A DNA stretch of 14,463 nucleotides from CAYNGH01 sp964396845 (GTDB taxonomy: Bacteria > Vulcanimicrobiota > JAJTBE01 > CAYNGH01): positions 1-14,463 of the forward strand of contig CAYNGH010000083.1 in the NCBI GenBank assembly GCA_964396845.1, given 5' to 3'. How positions within the stretch are numbered: the first letter of the stretch is position 1; every line of letters starts with the position of its first letter. This document shows, in pieces, positions 1 through 7,641 of the stretch. The notes beneath the pieces were generated by a model, which was not told where the DNA came from, did not search any database, and saw only the letters and a list, made by a program, of their open reading frames with translations. A program made the position numbers and the translations under genes.

Positions 1-2
1 AA

Positions 3-3000
3 GCCACCGGTGAGTTTCAGGAAGTAGTCCGCATCTCCCCGGACGAGGCGGCATATGCCTATGAAATGCTGGGAGAAATATTTATCCGGGGGGGCAAGCC
101 TCCCCAGAGTACGATTGTATGGTTCCGCAATGCCGGGGATCTTTATATGCGTTATTCCCAGTTTGAAGAAGCTACCCGGGCCTTTGAGCGAATCCTCAGC
201 TTTGAACCTCGCAACAAGGAGATTCTGACCCGGGTGGGAGAGGTTTATGCCCAGCAGGGCCAGTACGACCGGGCATCAGAGATTTACAACAACCTTGCGG
301 AGATATATACCGATGAGGGGCTTCTGGACAAGGTCATCAATCTTTATGAAAAAATGGTGGAATGGGATCAGGACAACGAAGATGCCAGAGATAAGATAAT
401 CGACATATACCGGCGCATTGTCAGCAACGATCCATCCAACCTCACCGCCCGCTCAAAGCTGATTGGAAACATTCTTCGAAAAGGTGTGGTGGAGGATGCC
501 ATTCCCGAGTTTCTGGCCCTGGCCAAAACATACCTTGAAAAGGGGATGCGCAAGGAAGCCCTGGCGGTTTGTCGGAAACTGCTGGAGCTTGATCCCAACA
601 GTGCTTCGGCTCATAATATATTGGGCGATATCCATTATGATCAGGGAAAACGGGAAGAAGCCCTGCCGGAATACCTGATGGCTTCGAGATTTTTCCGGGA
701 GCGGGGGGATGAATTCAACGCATCCAGGGTAAACGAAAAGCTGGCAGAACGTTTTCCCGGCACTGCAGAAGTTGCCCTTCAGCTGGCCCATTCATACGAG
801 GAGCAGGGAGAATACGACAAAGCTCTGCTGGAATACCAGAAGGTATTAAATGACGATCCTTCCAGCGTTGAGATTCTGGAAAAAATGATGAGTCTTTTTG
901 ATGCCATGAAGGACGAGGAAAACCTCCTGGCCTTTGCTCAGAGGATCCTGCAATTAGATCCTGACCGGGCCGATGTTCAGGAAAGAATCCTGACCATATA
1001 TGAAAAACGACAGGATCAGGAAGCTCTGCAACAGGTTTATAGCAGTATTCTCAACAGGGATCCATCCAGAGAAGATATCCGTCAGAAACTTATTGAGATA
1101 TACCAGTCCCTGGGCAAACATGAAGAAGTCATCGAACTCTACCGCAGAATGCTGGAAATGGATCCTGACCGCACCGATATCCGGCAGAAAATGATCGAAT
1201 ATTATGCATCGGAAGGGCGAATAGATGAAGTCCTCAGCGAGTCATCAGCCCTGGCGGACATATTTCTAAAAAATGACGACTATGATAAGGCCGAAGGCCT
1301 CTACAAGAATGTCCTGGCCTTCATTCCCGGCGATGTGACCATCCGGGAACGCCTTTGCAATATTTATAAACACAGGGATGAATCAGAAAAAGTCCAGGAA
1401 GAGTTGCTGATTCTTGCATGTGTCAATGCCCGGGCTGGCGACCTGGATCCTTCCATCGGCCACTGTCAGGAGCTTCTGGAGTATTCTCCCGATGATATCA
1501 ACCTGAAGGCAAAAATCGGCAGGCTCTACGCCCTCAAGGGGGATACAGCCGAAGCCGTTGCCTGTTACAGGGACATGGCAGAAATGTACCTGGAAAAATC
1601 CCTTACCAGGGAAGCTATGGATGTAATAGAGAAGATCCTCTCCATCGATGCTGGAAATGTTCTATATCGTCAGAAGCTTATTGAGATATTGAAAAATCAG
1701 ATGCGCATTGAAGAGGCAGTGGAGCATTACAGCCGACTTATAATGAATTATCTCGGGGAAGGGGCCAGACAGGATGCCGTGACCGCTGCCCAGGATGCCA
1801 TTGCTCTGAACCCCATGGATCTTGATTTCAGGGATCGCGTGGCAGGGACTTTCATGGAAGCGGGAGCTGTGGAAGAAGCCCGCACCTTTGCTGATGATCT
1901 CATCGATCTTTATCTCAACCGCAGTGAATACGATCGGGTTGTGGACATATATGACCGGATGTCCCAGATATACCATCAGCAGGAGGATATGTCAAACTAC
2001 TATGACCTGCGGGAGTCCATCGCCCAGATATTCGAACGTCAGGCAAAATTCCACGAGGCGATACTGGAATATCTCCATATTCTGGAGAGCAATCTCATCG
2101 ATTCTCAGGAATCCAGGGCCAAGCGGCTTTTCCCGGTGGTAATCGACCTGTACTTCAAGGAAAAACGACCCGGTGAAGCAGTGGAATCCTTCAACCAGAT
2201 GGTGGAAAAGTTGCACAAGTTCGGCCGGATATTTGAATCAATCCTGGTTCTGGAACAGGTGGAGGAGATCCAGGCCCGGCTGGATCTTCTGGATCACCGC
2301 CTGGATACTCTGAATCGCATAAAAGATCTTTACAAAGAGCTGGAAGACGGTGAAATGGTGGTTGACTGCCACCGGCGGAGGATCCAGATCCTCTCCATGA
2401 TGGAAAGGACCGATGATGCTGTGGATGAAATGTTCCAGATCATCACTCATTACCTTTCCGTTGAGGACCCCGACCGTGCCATGGAGCAGTTTGAAGAAGT
2501 TGAAACCCTGGCCCCCGGGGACACTTCCCGTCAGTTCAGAATGGCCCAGGCCCTTTTTGAACACGAGATGTATCAGCAGGCTCAGCACTGGTATGATCGG
2601 GTTCTGCAGGAGGAGCCGGATAACTATGATGCCCTGGCCAAGGTTGCAATAATTCTTGCAAAGACCGGCAACCTGCAGGATGCTGTGGAATATACCAGAA
2701 AAATATTCTCCAAGGGACTTGTGGCCGAGGTGATTGAAGAATACAAGAAAAGCTCCAGGGAGGATCTGGATGAATCCAGGATTCACATTAATCTGGGCCT
2801 TTTCTACCAGGAGATGGGCTTCATCGAGGAAGCCATACTGGAATTCCAGCAGGCAGCCCAGGATCCCAAACATCTTCTGGATGCCTACAACCGGATGGCT
2901 CTTTGCTTCAAGCAGGAAGGCTTTGTGGAGCTTGCCACTCGCCAGTTTGAACGGGCATTGGAACAACCGGGATTTCCCGAGGAAGAGTATCTGCCTATCC

Positions 3001-3155
3001 GTTATAATCTCGGGGAAACCTTGCTGGAGAACGGTCAGGTTCAAGAAGCCCTTCAGGCATTTTACGAGTGCTACATGGTTGACATCAATTACATGGATAT
3101 TGCCGAGAAGATAACAGCCCTCAACGAACAGTTACAGACTGTTGAAGGCTCATAA
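3..3155 (+). CDS. Giant tetratricopeptide-repeat (TPR) scaffold protein, 5'-truncated by the window edge
   Basis: The frame is open from the first codon of the window (base 3). The 21 codons before the first ATG at 66 already read as TPR helix, so the gene starts upstream and the ATG is internal. About 1,050 residues are visible, nearly all helical pairs with TPR hallmarks such as 'ALLEYQKVLNDDPSS', 'ALAVCRKLLELDPNSASAH' and 'EAILEFQQAAQDPKHLLDA'. I see no signal peptide, membrane segment or catalytic domain in the visible part. Several units carry a longer insert, reading like 'LAEIYTDEGLLDKVINLYEKM', which suggests superhelix blocks rather than a uniform array. The last units (roughly bases 2780-3110) match the canonical TPR pattern best. 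TPR arrays bind peptides or partner proteins; the natural candidate partner is the membrane-anchored protein starting 21 bases downstream. Family assignment is firm; the cellular role is unknown. Confidence 0.9.
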   Translation, partial: ATGEFQEVVRISPDEAAYAYEMLGEIFIRGGKPPQSTIVWFRNAGDLYMRYSQFEEATRAFERILSFEPRNKEILTRVGEVYAQQGQYDRASEIYNNLAEIYTDEGLLDKVINLYEKMVEWDQDNEDARDKIIDIYRRIVSNDPSNLTARSKLIGNILRKGVVEDAIPEFLALAKTYLEKGMRKEALAVCRKLLELDPNSASAHNILGDIHYDQGKREEALPEYLMASRFFRERGDEFNASRVNEKLAERFPGTAEVALQLAHSYEEQGEYDKALLEYQKVLNDDPSSVEILEKMMSLFDAMKDEENLLAFAQRILQLDPDRADVQERILTIYEKRQDQEALQQVYSSILNRDPSREDIRQKLIEIYQSLGKHEEVIELYRRMLEMDPDRTDIRQKMIEYYASEGRIDEVLSESSALADIFLKNDDYDKAEGLYKNVLAFIPGDVTIRERLCNIYKHRDESEKVQEELLILACVNARAGDLDPSIGHCQELLEYSPDDINLKAKIGRLYALKGDTAEAVACYRDMAEMYLEKSLTREAMDVIEKILSIDAGNVLYRQKLIEILKNQMRIEEAVEHYSRLIMNYLGEGARQDAVTAAQDAIALNPMDLDFRDRVAGTFMEAGAVEEARTFADDLIDLYLNRSEYDRVVDIYDRMSQIYHQQEDMSNYYDLRESIAQIFERQAKFHEAILEYLHILESNLIDSQESRAKRLFPVVIDLYFKEKRPGEAVESFNQMVEKLHKFGRIFESILVLEQVEEIQARLDLLDHRLDTLNRIKDLYKELEDGEMVVDCHRRRIQILSMMERTDDAVDEMFQIITHYLSVEDPDRAMEQFEEVETLAPGDTSRQFRMAQALFEHEMYQQAQHWYDRVLQEEPDNYDALAKVAIILAKTGNLQDAVEYTRKIFSKGLVAEVIEEYKKSSREDLDESRIHINLGLFYQEMGFIEEAILEFQQAAQDPKHLLDAYNRMALCFKQEGFVELATRQFERALEQPGFPEEEYLPIRYNLGETLLENGQVQEALQAFYECYMVDINYMDIAEKITALNEQLQTVEGS

Positions 3156-3176
3156 TATTCAAATAAGGAAAAAACG

Positions 3177-4148
3177 ATGAAAAACAAGTTAATGTTCTGG
3201 ATTGCAGTGATACTGGCATGTCCCGTCCCTGCCCTGGCAGCTGGAGAAGATTGGATTGCAAAGAACAACCAGCTGTTCTTTTACGGGATGGTGGGGTTTG
3301 GGGGTTTATCTCTGTTGCTTATAATCTGGGAGGTAATATACCAGATAGCCTCGGCCAGGAGCGCCAGTGCGCCGGCAAAGATGAACATTGTCAGCGAGTT
3401 TTCCCAGGGGCCTGATGAGGATCATGACCCCATCAAGGCCCTTTTACAGGAACAGGTGAAAGGCTCAGGCCCTGCCCGGGACGAATCATCCCTGCCTTCT
3501 TTCCTGCAGGATAAATCCGGCGGGGGTCAGGGCAAGGCAGAAAACCTGGGAGCCCCGGAGCCTGGCTCTGACGATGATCCTTTCAAACGGCTGTTGCAGA
3601 AAAGCGGTAGCGAGGATTCTGCCGACGACAAGCCGGCTTCGCCACCCAGAAAGATGATTATCCATCCTCCAAAAACCTCTGCAACAAGCCCTCAGGCTTC
3701 TCCGGATGCAGAGGATGACCCCTTCAAGAAACTGCTGGCCAAATCCGCCGACGATACCGGCGTATCTGCTCCTCAGGTGTCCCGGGACGAACCTCCCGAG
3801 CCTCTGGGCATAGAGGCTCTTCCGCCATCCAAAGATGTCCCCAAGAAACTGGCCTTTAACATGCCTAAATCTTCAAAGCCCAGTGGAGCATCAAAGCTCT
3901 TTGACAGGATCTCAGAAGGTTCAAGTTCGGCATCACCCGGAGGTGATAACAGGCCTCAAAAAGCCGTAGCGCCTCCCAAGAAGCTGTCCCTGGGTGGCGC
4001 AAGAAAAGCACCGCCACTTTCCAGCCCGACACCAGGGAGTCCCAGGAAACCTTCCGGGGGCAGTCCTTCGGCAGGCGAAGCACAGAGTACGCAGAAACCT
4101 GCAGTAAAGAGGCTGGAGTTAAAATTTAAACCCAAATCCAAGGAATAA
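3177..4148 (+). CDS. Membrane-anchored protein with long disordered cytoplasmic tail carrying repeated linear motifs
   Basis: I recognise no named family. The ATG is preceded by AAGGAA with 6 bases between. Residues 1-22 look like a signal peptide ending 'PALAAG'; Cys15 in 'VILAC' could instead be a weak lipobox. Residues 33-57 form a strong transmembrane segment, followed by Arg61 and Lys68, suggesting the remaining ~260 residues are cytoplasmic. That tail is rich in Pro, Ser, Lys, Asp and Gly and looks disordered. It holds three copies of an acidic motif, D-P-[FI]-K-x-L-L, at residues 84-90 (DPIKALL), 134-140 (DPFKRLL) and 181-187 (DPFKKLL). It also holds four basic motifs of the form K/R-K/R-L/M-x-hydrophobic near residues 158, 223, 268 and 311. 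The lack of folded domains and the adjacent giant TPR gene suggest a membrane tether or docking hub. That role is inference. Confidence 0.8.
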   Translation: MKNKLMFWIAVILACPVPALAAGEDWIAKNNQLFFYGMVGFGGLSLLLIIWEVIYQIASARSASAPAKMNIVSEFSQGPDEDHDPIKALLQEQVKGSGPARDESSLPSFLQDKSGGGQGKAENLGAPEPGSDDDPFKRLLQKSGSEDSADDKPASPPRKMIIHPPKTSATSPQASPDAEDDPFKKLLAKSADDTGVSAPQVSRDEPPEPLGIEALPPSKDVPKKLAFNMPKSSKPSGASKLFDRISEGSSSASPGGDNRPQKAVAPPKKLSLGGARKAPPLSSPTPGSPRKPSGGSPSAGEAQSTQKPAVKRLELKFKPKSKE

Positions 4149-4204
4149 TAACAGTTTAAAATAAATCATGTCAGTTCCGGGATTATATTTATGCCGGTAT
4201 TGAC

Positions 4205-4211
4205 AAGGAGG
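4205..4211 (+). promoter_or_regulatory. Shine-Dalgarno that fixes a TTG start at 4220
   Basis: AAGGAGG is a near-perfect Shine-Dalgarno sequence with 8 bases before TTG at 4220. No ATG or GTG in this frame lies near it, so it decides the start of the DUF4388-like gene. Confidence 0.8.
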
Positions 4212-4219
4212 AGATAATA

Positions 4220-5107
4220 TTGGTTCTTCCCAGGGGCAATCCCTTGATAGAAAAAGTCACCCTCCCCTTCCCCGATGTCAATGTGATGCTCAACAACCTG
4301 GAACAGCAGGGCTTCACGGGTATAGTAACCCTTGAGCTGTCAAGGTTTGAGGGAGATATCTTTTTTGATCACGGCAATATTGTCCGAACCTTGGAAGTAG
4401 AAAACGGCAACACCAAGGTTCAGCCCCTTGCCCGTATATTGAACCGTGCCAAAAAAGAAGATATCCTTGCCAGTTCTTATGTGCTGTCTGCTCAACTGGT
4501 ATCGGTGCTCTCCCTGAACTTCACATTCCAGCCCCTTTACCTGGACTATGAGGTTAAGGAAAAGGAGCTGAAGAAAGTTCTCTCAACCCTGGAGGTTGAT
4601 TCATACACCGGCATCATCGAGATAATAACCAGGGATGGAACTTCTTATCTGCTGGTGGATCAAGGTCTGCTGGTGACGGATTTCTTCTCCCCGGAATACG
4701 GACAGATCATTGCCGGAACCGAGTATGTCAGCAAGTTTCTGGACTTTGTTTCCACCGACGGGGCAATAATCAACATATATGCTGAAAAGAGCGAAGAAAT
4801 CGAAGAAAAACGCCGGGAAATCGAAGAAGAGCTGGAAAAAATCAAACAGCTGATAATCAAGGAAGAAAAAGGGCTTTTCAAGGCTCCCGATGCATTCTGG
4901 GTTGATGAATATATCCTTCAGGAATGGGGCATCAAGAACACCCGTTCCTTTATGCTGGAGCTGGAAACCCCCGATGGAGTTGTCCTGCTGGTTCGAGGTC
5001 TGCCTAACAAGAAACTGGGAGGATATATATCAACCGTTGGAAAAAACATAAAGAAGATGAAGCTCAAAGAAGGGGATCTGGTGAGTGTGAAGCCGGCCCG
5101 GCAATAA
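4220..5107 (+). CDS. Tandem DUF4388/PATAN-like protein with coiled coil and C-terminal beta-rich domain
   Basis: Start is TTG behind AAGGAGG. Two halves share one pattern. Residues 32-56 read 'FTGIVTLEL' then 'GDIFFDHGNIVRT'; residues 129-155 read 'YTGIIEII' then 'SYLLVDQGLLVTD'. The T-G-[IV]-[VI]-x-[LI] strand followed by a strand ending in [DH/DQ]-G-x-[IL]-V is the DUF4388 (PATAN) signature. That domain is known from proteins fused to or encoded beside receiver domains, TPRs and small-GTPase systems. Residues ~190-222 are a charged coiled coil rich in Glu and Lys. Residues ~225-295 are beta-rich and end 'KLKEGDLVSVKP', resembling a small barrel domain I cannot name. No membrane segment or signal peptide is seen, so it is probably cytoplasmic. 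It sits 23 bases before the Roadblock gene. The family call is from pattern only and moderately sure; a partner-binding or adaptor role is inference. Confidence 0.65.
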   Translation: MVLPRGNPLIEKVTLPFPDVNVMLNNLEQQGFTGIVTLELSRFEGDIFFDHGNIVRTLEVENGNTKVQPLARILNRAKKEDILASSYVLSAQLVSVLSLNFTFQPLYLDYEVKEKELKKVLSTLEVDSYTGIIEIITRDGTSYLLVDQGLLVTDFFSPEYGQIIAGTEYVSKFLDFVSTDGAIINIYAEKSEEIEEKRREIEEELEKIKQLIIKEEKGLFKAPDAFWVDEYILQEWGIKNTRSFMLELETPDGVVLLVRGLPNKKLGGYISTVGKNIKKMKLKEGDLVSVKPARQ

Positions 5108-5120
5108 AGAACATTTTTGC

Positions 5121-5126
5121 GAGGTG
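5121..5126 (+). promoter_or_regulatory. Shine-Dalgarno that fixes a TTG start at 5131
   Basis: GAGGTG matches the 3' end of 16S rRNA and sits 4 bases before TTG at 5131. The Roadblock fold begins immediately after this codon and no ATG lies near. Confidence 0.7.
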
Positions 5127-5130
5127 GAAC

Positions 5131-5484
5131 TTGGAGATACAAGCTATTCTTGAAAGTCTGTGTACAGTTGACGGAGTGACCGGGGCCATTCTGGTTAATG
5201 AAAGTGGAGAGGTGACCGACTCTTCCATAACTGGCCAATGGGACCCGGATCATGTGGCAAACCTGGCCTATACAGGTCTTGTCACAGGAAACAGGATTGC
5301 CGACTATCTGGACAGAAATCCTCTGAAGCAGTCTTACATAGAATTTGATGACTCCAGTATCACCCTGGATCAGCTCAAGGACGGTTCAATACTGGTATTG
5401 CTGGCATCAAACGGTGCCAACCTGGGGAGAATCCGACTTGAGATTCGAAAGTCCAAAAAGAGTATTGAAGGTCTAATCGGCTGA
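5131..5484 (+). CDS. Roadblock/LC7 domain protein (MglB-like)
   Basis: This 117-residue protein is about the usual length for a single Roadblock/LC7 domain. The pattern is visible: an opening helix 'IQAILESLCTVDGV', a strand pair 'GAILVNESGEVTDSS', a central helix (residues ~40-60), strands 'SYIEFDDSSITLDQL' and 'GSILVLLASNGANLG', then a closing amphipathic helix. Known members (MglB and LC7 families) dimerise and act as activators or scaffolds for Ras-like GTPases in polarity, motility and development. No such GTPase is encoded in this window. It lacks a signal peptide and should be cytoplasmic. It is paralogous to the C-terminal domain of the gene at 7642-8997: both carry an L-V-x-L...G-A-N-[LF]-G signature near the end. 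TTG start, 23 bases after the DUF4388-like gene. The fold call is confident; the partner is unknown. Confidence 0.82.
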   Translation: MEIQAILESLCTVDGVTGAILVNESGEVTDSSITGQWDPDHVANLAYTGLVTGNRIADYLDRNPLKQSYIEFDDSSITLDQLKDGSILVLLASNGANLGRIRLEIRKSKKSIEGLIG

Positions 5485-5515
5485 CTTCCAATAATCCCTA
5501 TATGGGAACGAAAGG

Positions 5516-5522
5516 AAAGGGG
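5516..5522 (+). promoter_or_regulatory. Shine-Dalgarno for the receiver gene (TTG start at 5531)
   Basis: AAAGGGG lies 8 bases before TTG at 5531. The first beta strand of the receiver (KKKVLIVDD) follows directly, so this is the natural start. Confidence 0.65.
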
Positions 5523-5530
5523 ACATACCG

Positions 5531-5902
5531 TTGGATAAAAAGAAGGTCTTAATCGTTGACGACGAGAGTCACATCGTAGAACTTGTCAGAGTCTGTCTGG
5601 AAGACACCGACTATGACATCATCGAAGCCTACGACGGACAGGAGGCACTGGACAAGGCCAGGTCCGAGAAACCGGACTTGATTCTCCTTGATATAATGCT
5701 TCCCAAAATGGATGGTTACGAGGTGTGCAAGAACCTCAAGACCGATGATTCCACAAAATCCATTCCCGTTGTAATGCTTACTGCCAAAGGTCAGGAAGTT
5801 GACAAGGTTAAGGGATTCCAGTCCGGTGCCGATTCCTACATGACCAAGCCCTTCAGCCCACTGCGACTTCTCACCGAGCTTGAAGAGAAACTGTCGTCTT
5901 AA
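5531..5902 (+). CDS. Single-domain response regulator (CheY-like receiver)
   Basis: This 123-residue protein is a complete receiver domain with no output domain. All key residues are present: the acidic pocket D10 and D11 (VDDE), phospho-acceptor D54 in 'LLDIMLPKMDGYEV', T84 in 'VMLTAK' and K106 in 'TKPF'. It should accept a phosphoryl group from a histidine kinase and signal by protein-protein contact. The closest candidate kinase is the next gene, 105 bases downstream. The helix after beta4, with 'EVDKVKGFQSGADSYMTKPF', resembles OmpR/DivK-type receivers more than classical chemotaxis CheY. The TTG start has good Shine-Dalgarno support. Family and phosphorylation chemistry are confident; the downstream target is unknown, though the Roadblock and DUF4388-like proteins encoded just upstream are plausible partners. 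Confidence 0.95.
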   Translation: MDKKKVLIVDDESHIVELVRVCLEDTDYDIIEAYDGQEALDKARSEKPDLILLDIMLPKMDGYEVCKNLKTDDSTKSIPVVMLTAKGQEVDKVKGFQSGADSYMTKPFSPLRLLTELEEKLSS

Positions 5903-5914
5903 GCAGTCCTGTAA

Positions 5915-5942
5915 CCGGGCATATTATTCTTATGCCTGCCGG
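5915..5942 (+). other. Intergenic stem-loop between receiver and kinase genes
   Basis: CCGG (5915-5918) pairs with CCGG (5939-5942), and GCAT (5919-5922) pairs with ATGC (5932-5935). This gives 8 base pairs with a 3-base bulge and a 9-base loop. No T-run follows, so it is not a typical intrinsic terminator. It lies in the largest gap of the window (105 bases), which is otherwise AT-rich and shows no clear promoter. Confidence 0.35.
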
Positions 5943-5995
5943 CTTTGTATGGCCAGGATTTGTTAATCTATTCATAATCAAATCAAGCAAAAGTT

Positions 5996-6001
5996 GAGGG
6001 A
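5996..6001 (+). promoter_or_regulatory. Shine-Dalgarno for the histidine kinase gene (TTG start at 6008)
   Basis: GAGGGA lies 6 bases before TTG at 6008. The next in-frame ATG codons are inside the helix that opens the GAF region, so TTG is preferred. Confidence 0.6.
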
Positions 6002-6007
6002 ATTTAA

Positions 6008-7627
6008 TTGAATAAGACCCGACAGAACCCCGATAATTCACAGGATTCCAGTAGCAGCCACGAGATGATGGCCCTGTTTGAAATTGTCAAAGCAGTAAAT
6101 TCCTCCCTGGATCTGGATGTTGTCCTGGACATAATCCTGGAAAAAACCCTTGATCTGTTCAAGGCAGAAGCCGGTTCCATCATGCTGGTCAACCGGGACG
6201 GCTACCTTACTATCCGTGCTGCTATGGGGCTTTCCCAGGACATCATAAACAAGACCCTGGTCAGGCCGGGAGAAGGTATTGCCGGGTGGGTTTTTCAGTC
6301 GGGCAATGCAGTGCTTTTAGACGGCAAAGTCAGGGACGACAAGTTTACCAAGGTTGTTGATCGCAAGGAAGACATCAACACATCCATTGCGGTTCCACTC
6401 ATCAGCAAGGGAACCAACATCGGGGTCCTGATGATTCGCCGTTCTGCCCCCAAGACCCGATACACCGAGGCAGACAAACGGCTGGTAAATATGATAGCAG
6501 ATCAGGCGGCTTTGGCTATTGACAATGCCGCCCAGTTTGAACGGGAGATTGAAAGGCTTGCACAGCTCCGCCAGCTCAACAACGAGCTGACCCTGGAAAA
6601 ACTGAAAATCGAAACCATTCTTCGAAGCATGGCCGATGGTGTGATTGTCACCGATTATACCGGTGCTGTAATGATGGTCAACAAGGCGGCCTGCCGGATC
6701 CTGGGAAAGACCGAGCTGGATGTCCTGGGCAGGAGTTTTGACGGGCTGTTCCCGGGTCAGTGTACCTTCGATGATATAAAAGATGCCCTGTTTGTGAAGA
6801 AATACCGATTCACCAAAGAGATAACCAAAATAGAGAATAATAACGAGTTTTATTTCAAGCTCCTGGCTACGGGAATGAGATCCGACGATCACCGGGTGGA
6901 AGGGGCTGTAGTGGTGATGCAGAATATCACCGAATTGCGTCGCCTGGACAAGATGAAAACAGAGTTTGTATCCATGGTGAGCCACGAGCTGCGAACTCCT
7001 CTCACATCCATTCATGGATTCACCGAGCTTATAATGTTGAGGGATTTCTCCAAGGAACGCCGGGATCGTTACCTGAAGATCATACTGGAGGATTCCAAGC
7101 GCCTGTCCCGGCTCATTGAAAACCTGCTGGACCTGTCCAGAATGGAATCGGGCCAGATCACCTTCCACCGCCAGCCGGTGAACATCGAAGGATTGATCCC
7201 CGAGGTTGTTGACAGCTTTGAAGGCCAGCTGACAAAACATGAAGTCATATATCTCACTGAGGGTGAAATTCCAGTGCTGATGATGGATCGGGACATGTTT
7301 ATCAATGTCCTGACCAATCTCATATCCAACGCCATTAAATATTCCCCCGATGGAGGGGAGATCAGAGTCCTTCTGCGACAGGACGGCGACAACATCCGCC
7401 TGTCGGTGAAGGATCATGGCATCGGAATTGCCAAGGACATGCAGGAAAAAGTTTTCGAAAAATTCTTCCGGGTTGACTCCTCTCTGACCAGGGAAACCGG
7501 CGGAACGGGTCTTGGCCTTGCTACGGTGAAATACATCGTGGAAGGACTTGGAGGAAAGATTTGGGTAGAAAGCGAAATGGACAGGGGAAGCGAGTTTATA
7601 GTTCTCCTCCCCGTTGAGGATCTATAA
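6008..7627 (+). CDS. Soluble GAF-PAS sensor histidine kinase
   Basis: The 539 residues show the order GAF (~20-175), a helical linker (~178-205), PAS (~205-310), HisKA dimerisation helix (~315-385) and HATPase (~430-535). The phospho-acceptor is H326 in 'SHELRTPLTS'. The N-box carries N441 in 'NLISNAIKYSPDGG', the G1 box has D469 in 'DHGIGI', the F-box is 'FEKFFRVD' and the G2 box is 'GGTGLGLA' (~498-505). All catalytic parts are intact. There are no transmembrane segments or signal peptide, so it should sense a cytoplasmic ligand or redox/energy state through GAF and PAS; the ligand cannot be read from sequence. It lacks an attached receiver, and the CheY-like gene just upstream is its likely partner. 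Its stop codon overlaps the Shine-Dalgarno of the next gene, pointing to co-translation. Confidence 0.95.
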   Translation: MNKTRQNPDNSQDSSSSHEMMALFEIVKAVNSSLDLDVVLDIILEKTLDLFKAEAGSIMLVNRDGYLTIRAAMGLSQDIINKTLVRPGEGIAGWVFQSGNAVLLDGKVRDDKFTKVVDRKEDINTSIAVPLISKGTNIGVLMIRRSAPKTRYTEADKRLVNMIADQAALAIDNAAQFEREIERLAQLRQLNNELTLEKLKIETILRSMADGVIVTDYTGAVMMVNKAACRILGKTELDVLGRSFDGLFPGQCTFDDIKDALFVKKYRFTKEITKIENNNEFYFKLLATGMRSDDHRVEGAVVVMQNITELRRLDKMKTEFVSMVSHELRTPLTSIHGFTELIMLRDFSKERRDRYLKIILEDSKRLSRLIENLLDLSRMESGQITFHRQPVNIEGLIPEVVDSFEGQLTKHEVIYLTEGEIPVLMMDRDMFINVLTNLISNAIKYSPDGGEIRVLLRQDGDNIRLSVKDHGIGIAKDMQEKVFEKFFRVDSSLTRETGGTGLGLATVKYIVEGLGGKIWVESEMDRGSEFIVLLPVEDL

Positions 7628-7633
7628 AGGGGG
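7626..7633 (+). promoter_or_regulatory. Shine-Dalgarno pointing to an ATT start at 7642
   Basis: AAAGGGGG overlaps the kinase stop codon (7625-7627) and is followed after 8 bases by ATT at 7642, in frame with the TPR-Roadblock gene. No ATG, GTG or TTG in that frame lies at a suitable distance. Confidence 0.55.
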
Positions 7634-7641
7634 TAATCACC

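Noticed and set aside
2238..3044. Open frame on the - strand (268 codons) opposite the TPR gene
   Set aside because: The + strand here encodes clear TPR units, and the antisense translation shows no family pattern.
4200..4218. TTGACA and GATAAT resembling promoter boxes before the DUF4388-like gene
   Set aside because: The two boxes are only 7 bases apart and overlap the Shine-Dalgarno sequence, so they cannot form a sigma-70 promoter.
5495..5507. TCCC-TATAT-GGGA inverted repeat between the Roadblock and receiver genes
   Set aside because: Only 4 base pairs with a 5-base loop; this is expected by chance.
5915..5960. Stem-loop after the receiver gene as an intrinsic terminator
   Set aside because: The stem is short and bulged and no T-run follows it.
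5945..5978. Possible promoter (TTGTAT and CATAAT) before the kinase gene
   Set aside because: The spacing is 22 bases, well beyond the usual 16-18, and no other pair fits.
6317..7417. Long open frame on the - strand (366 codons) opposite the histidine kinase
   Set aside because: It lies wholly inside a gene with complete kinase motifs, and its translation shows no recognisable domain. It is a shadow of the codon bias on the + strand.
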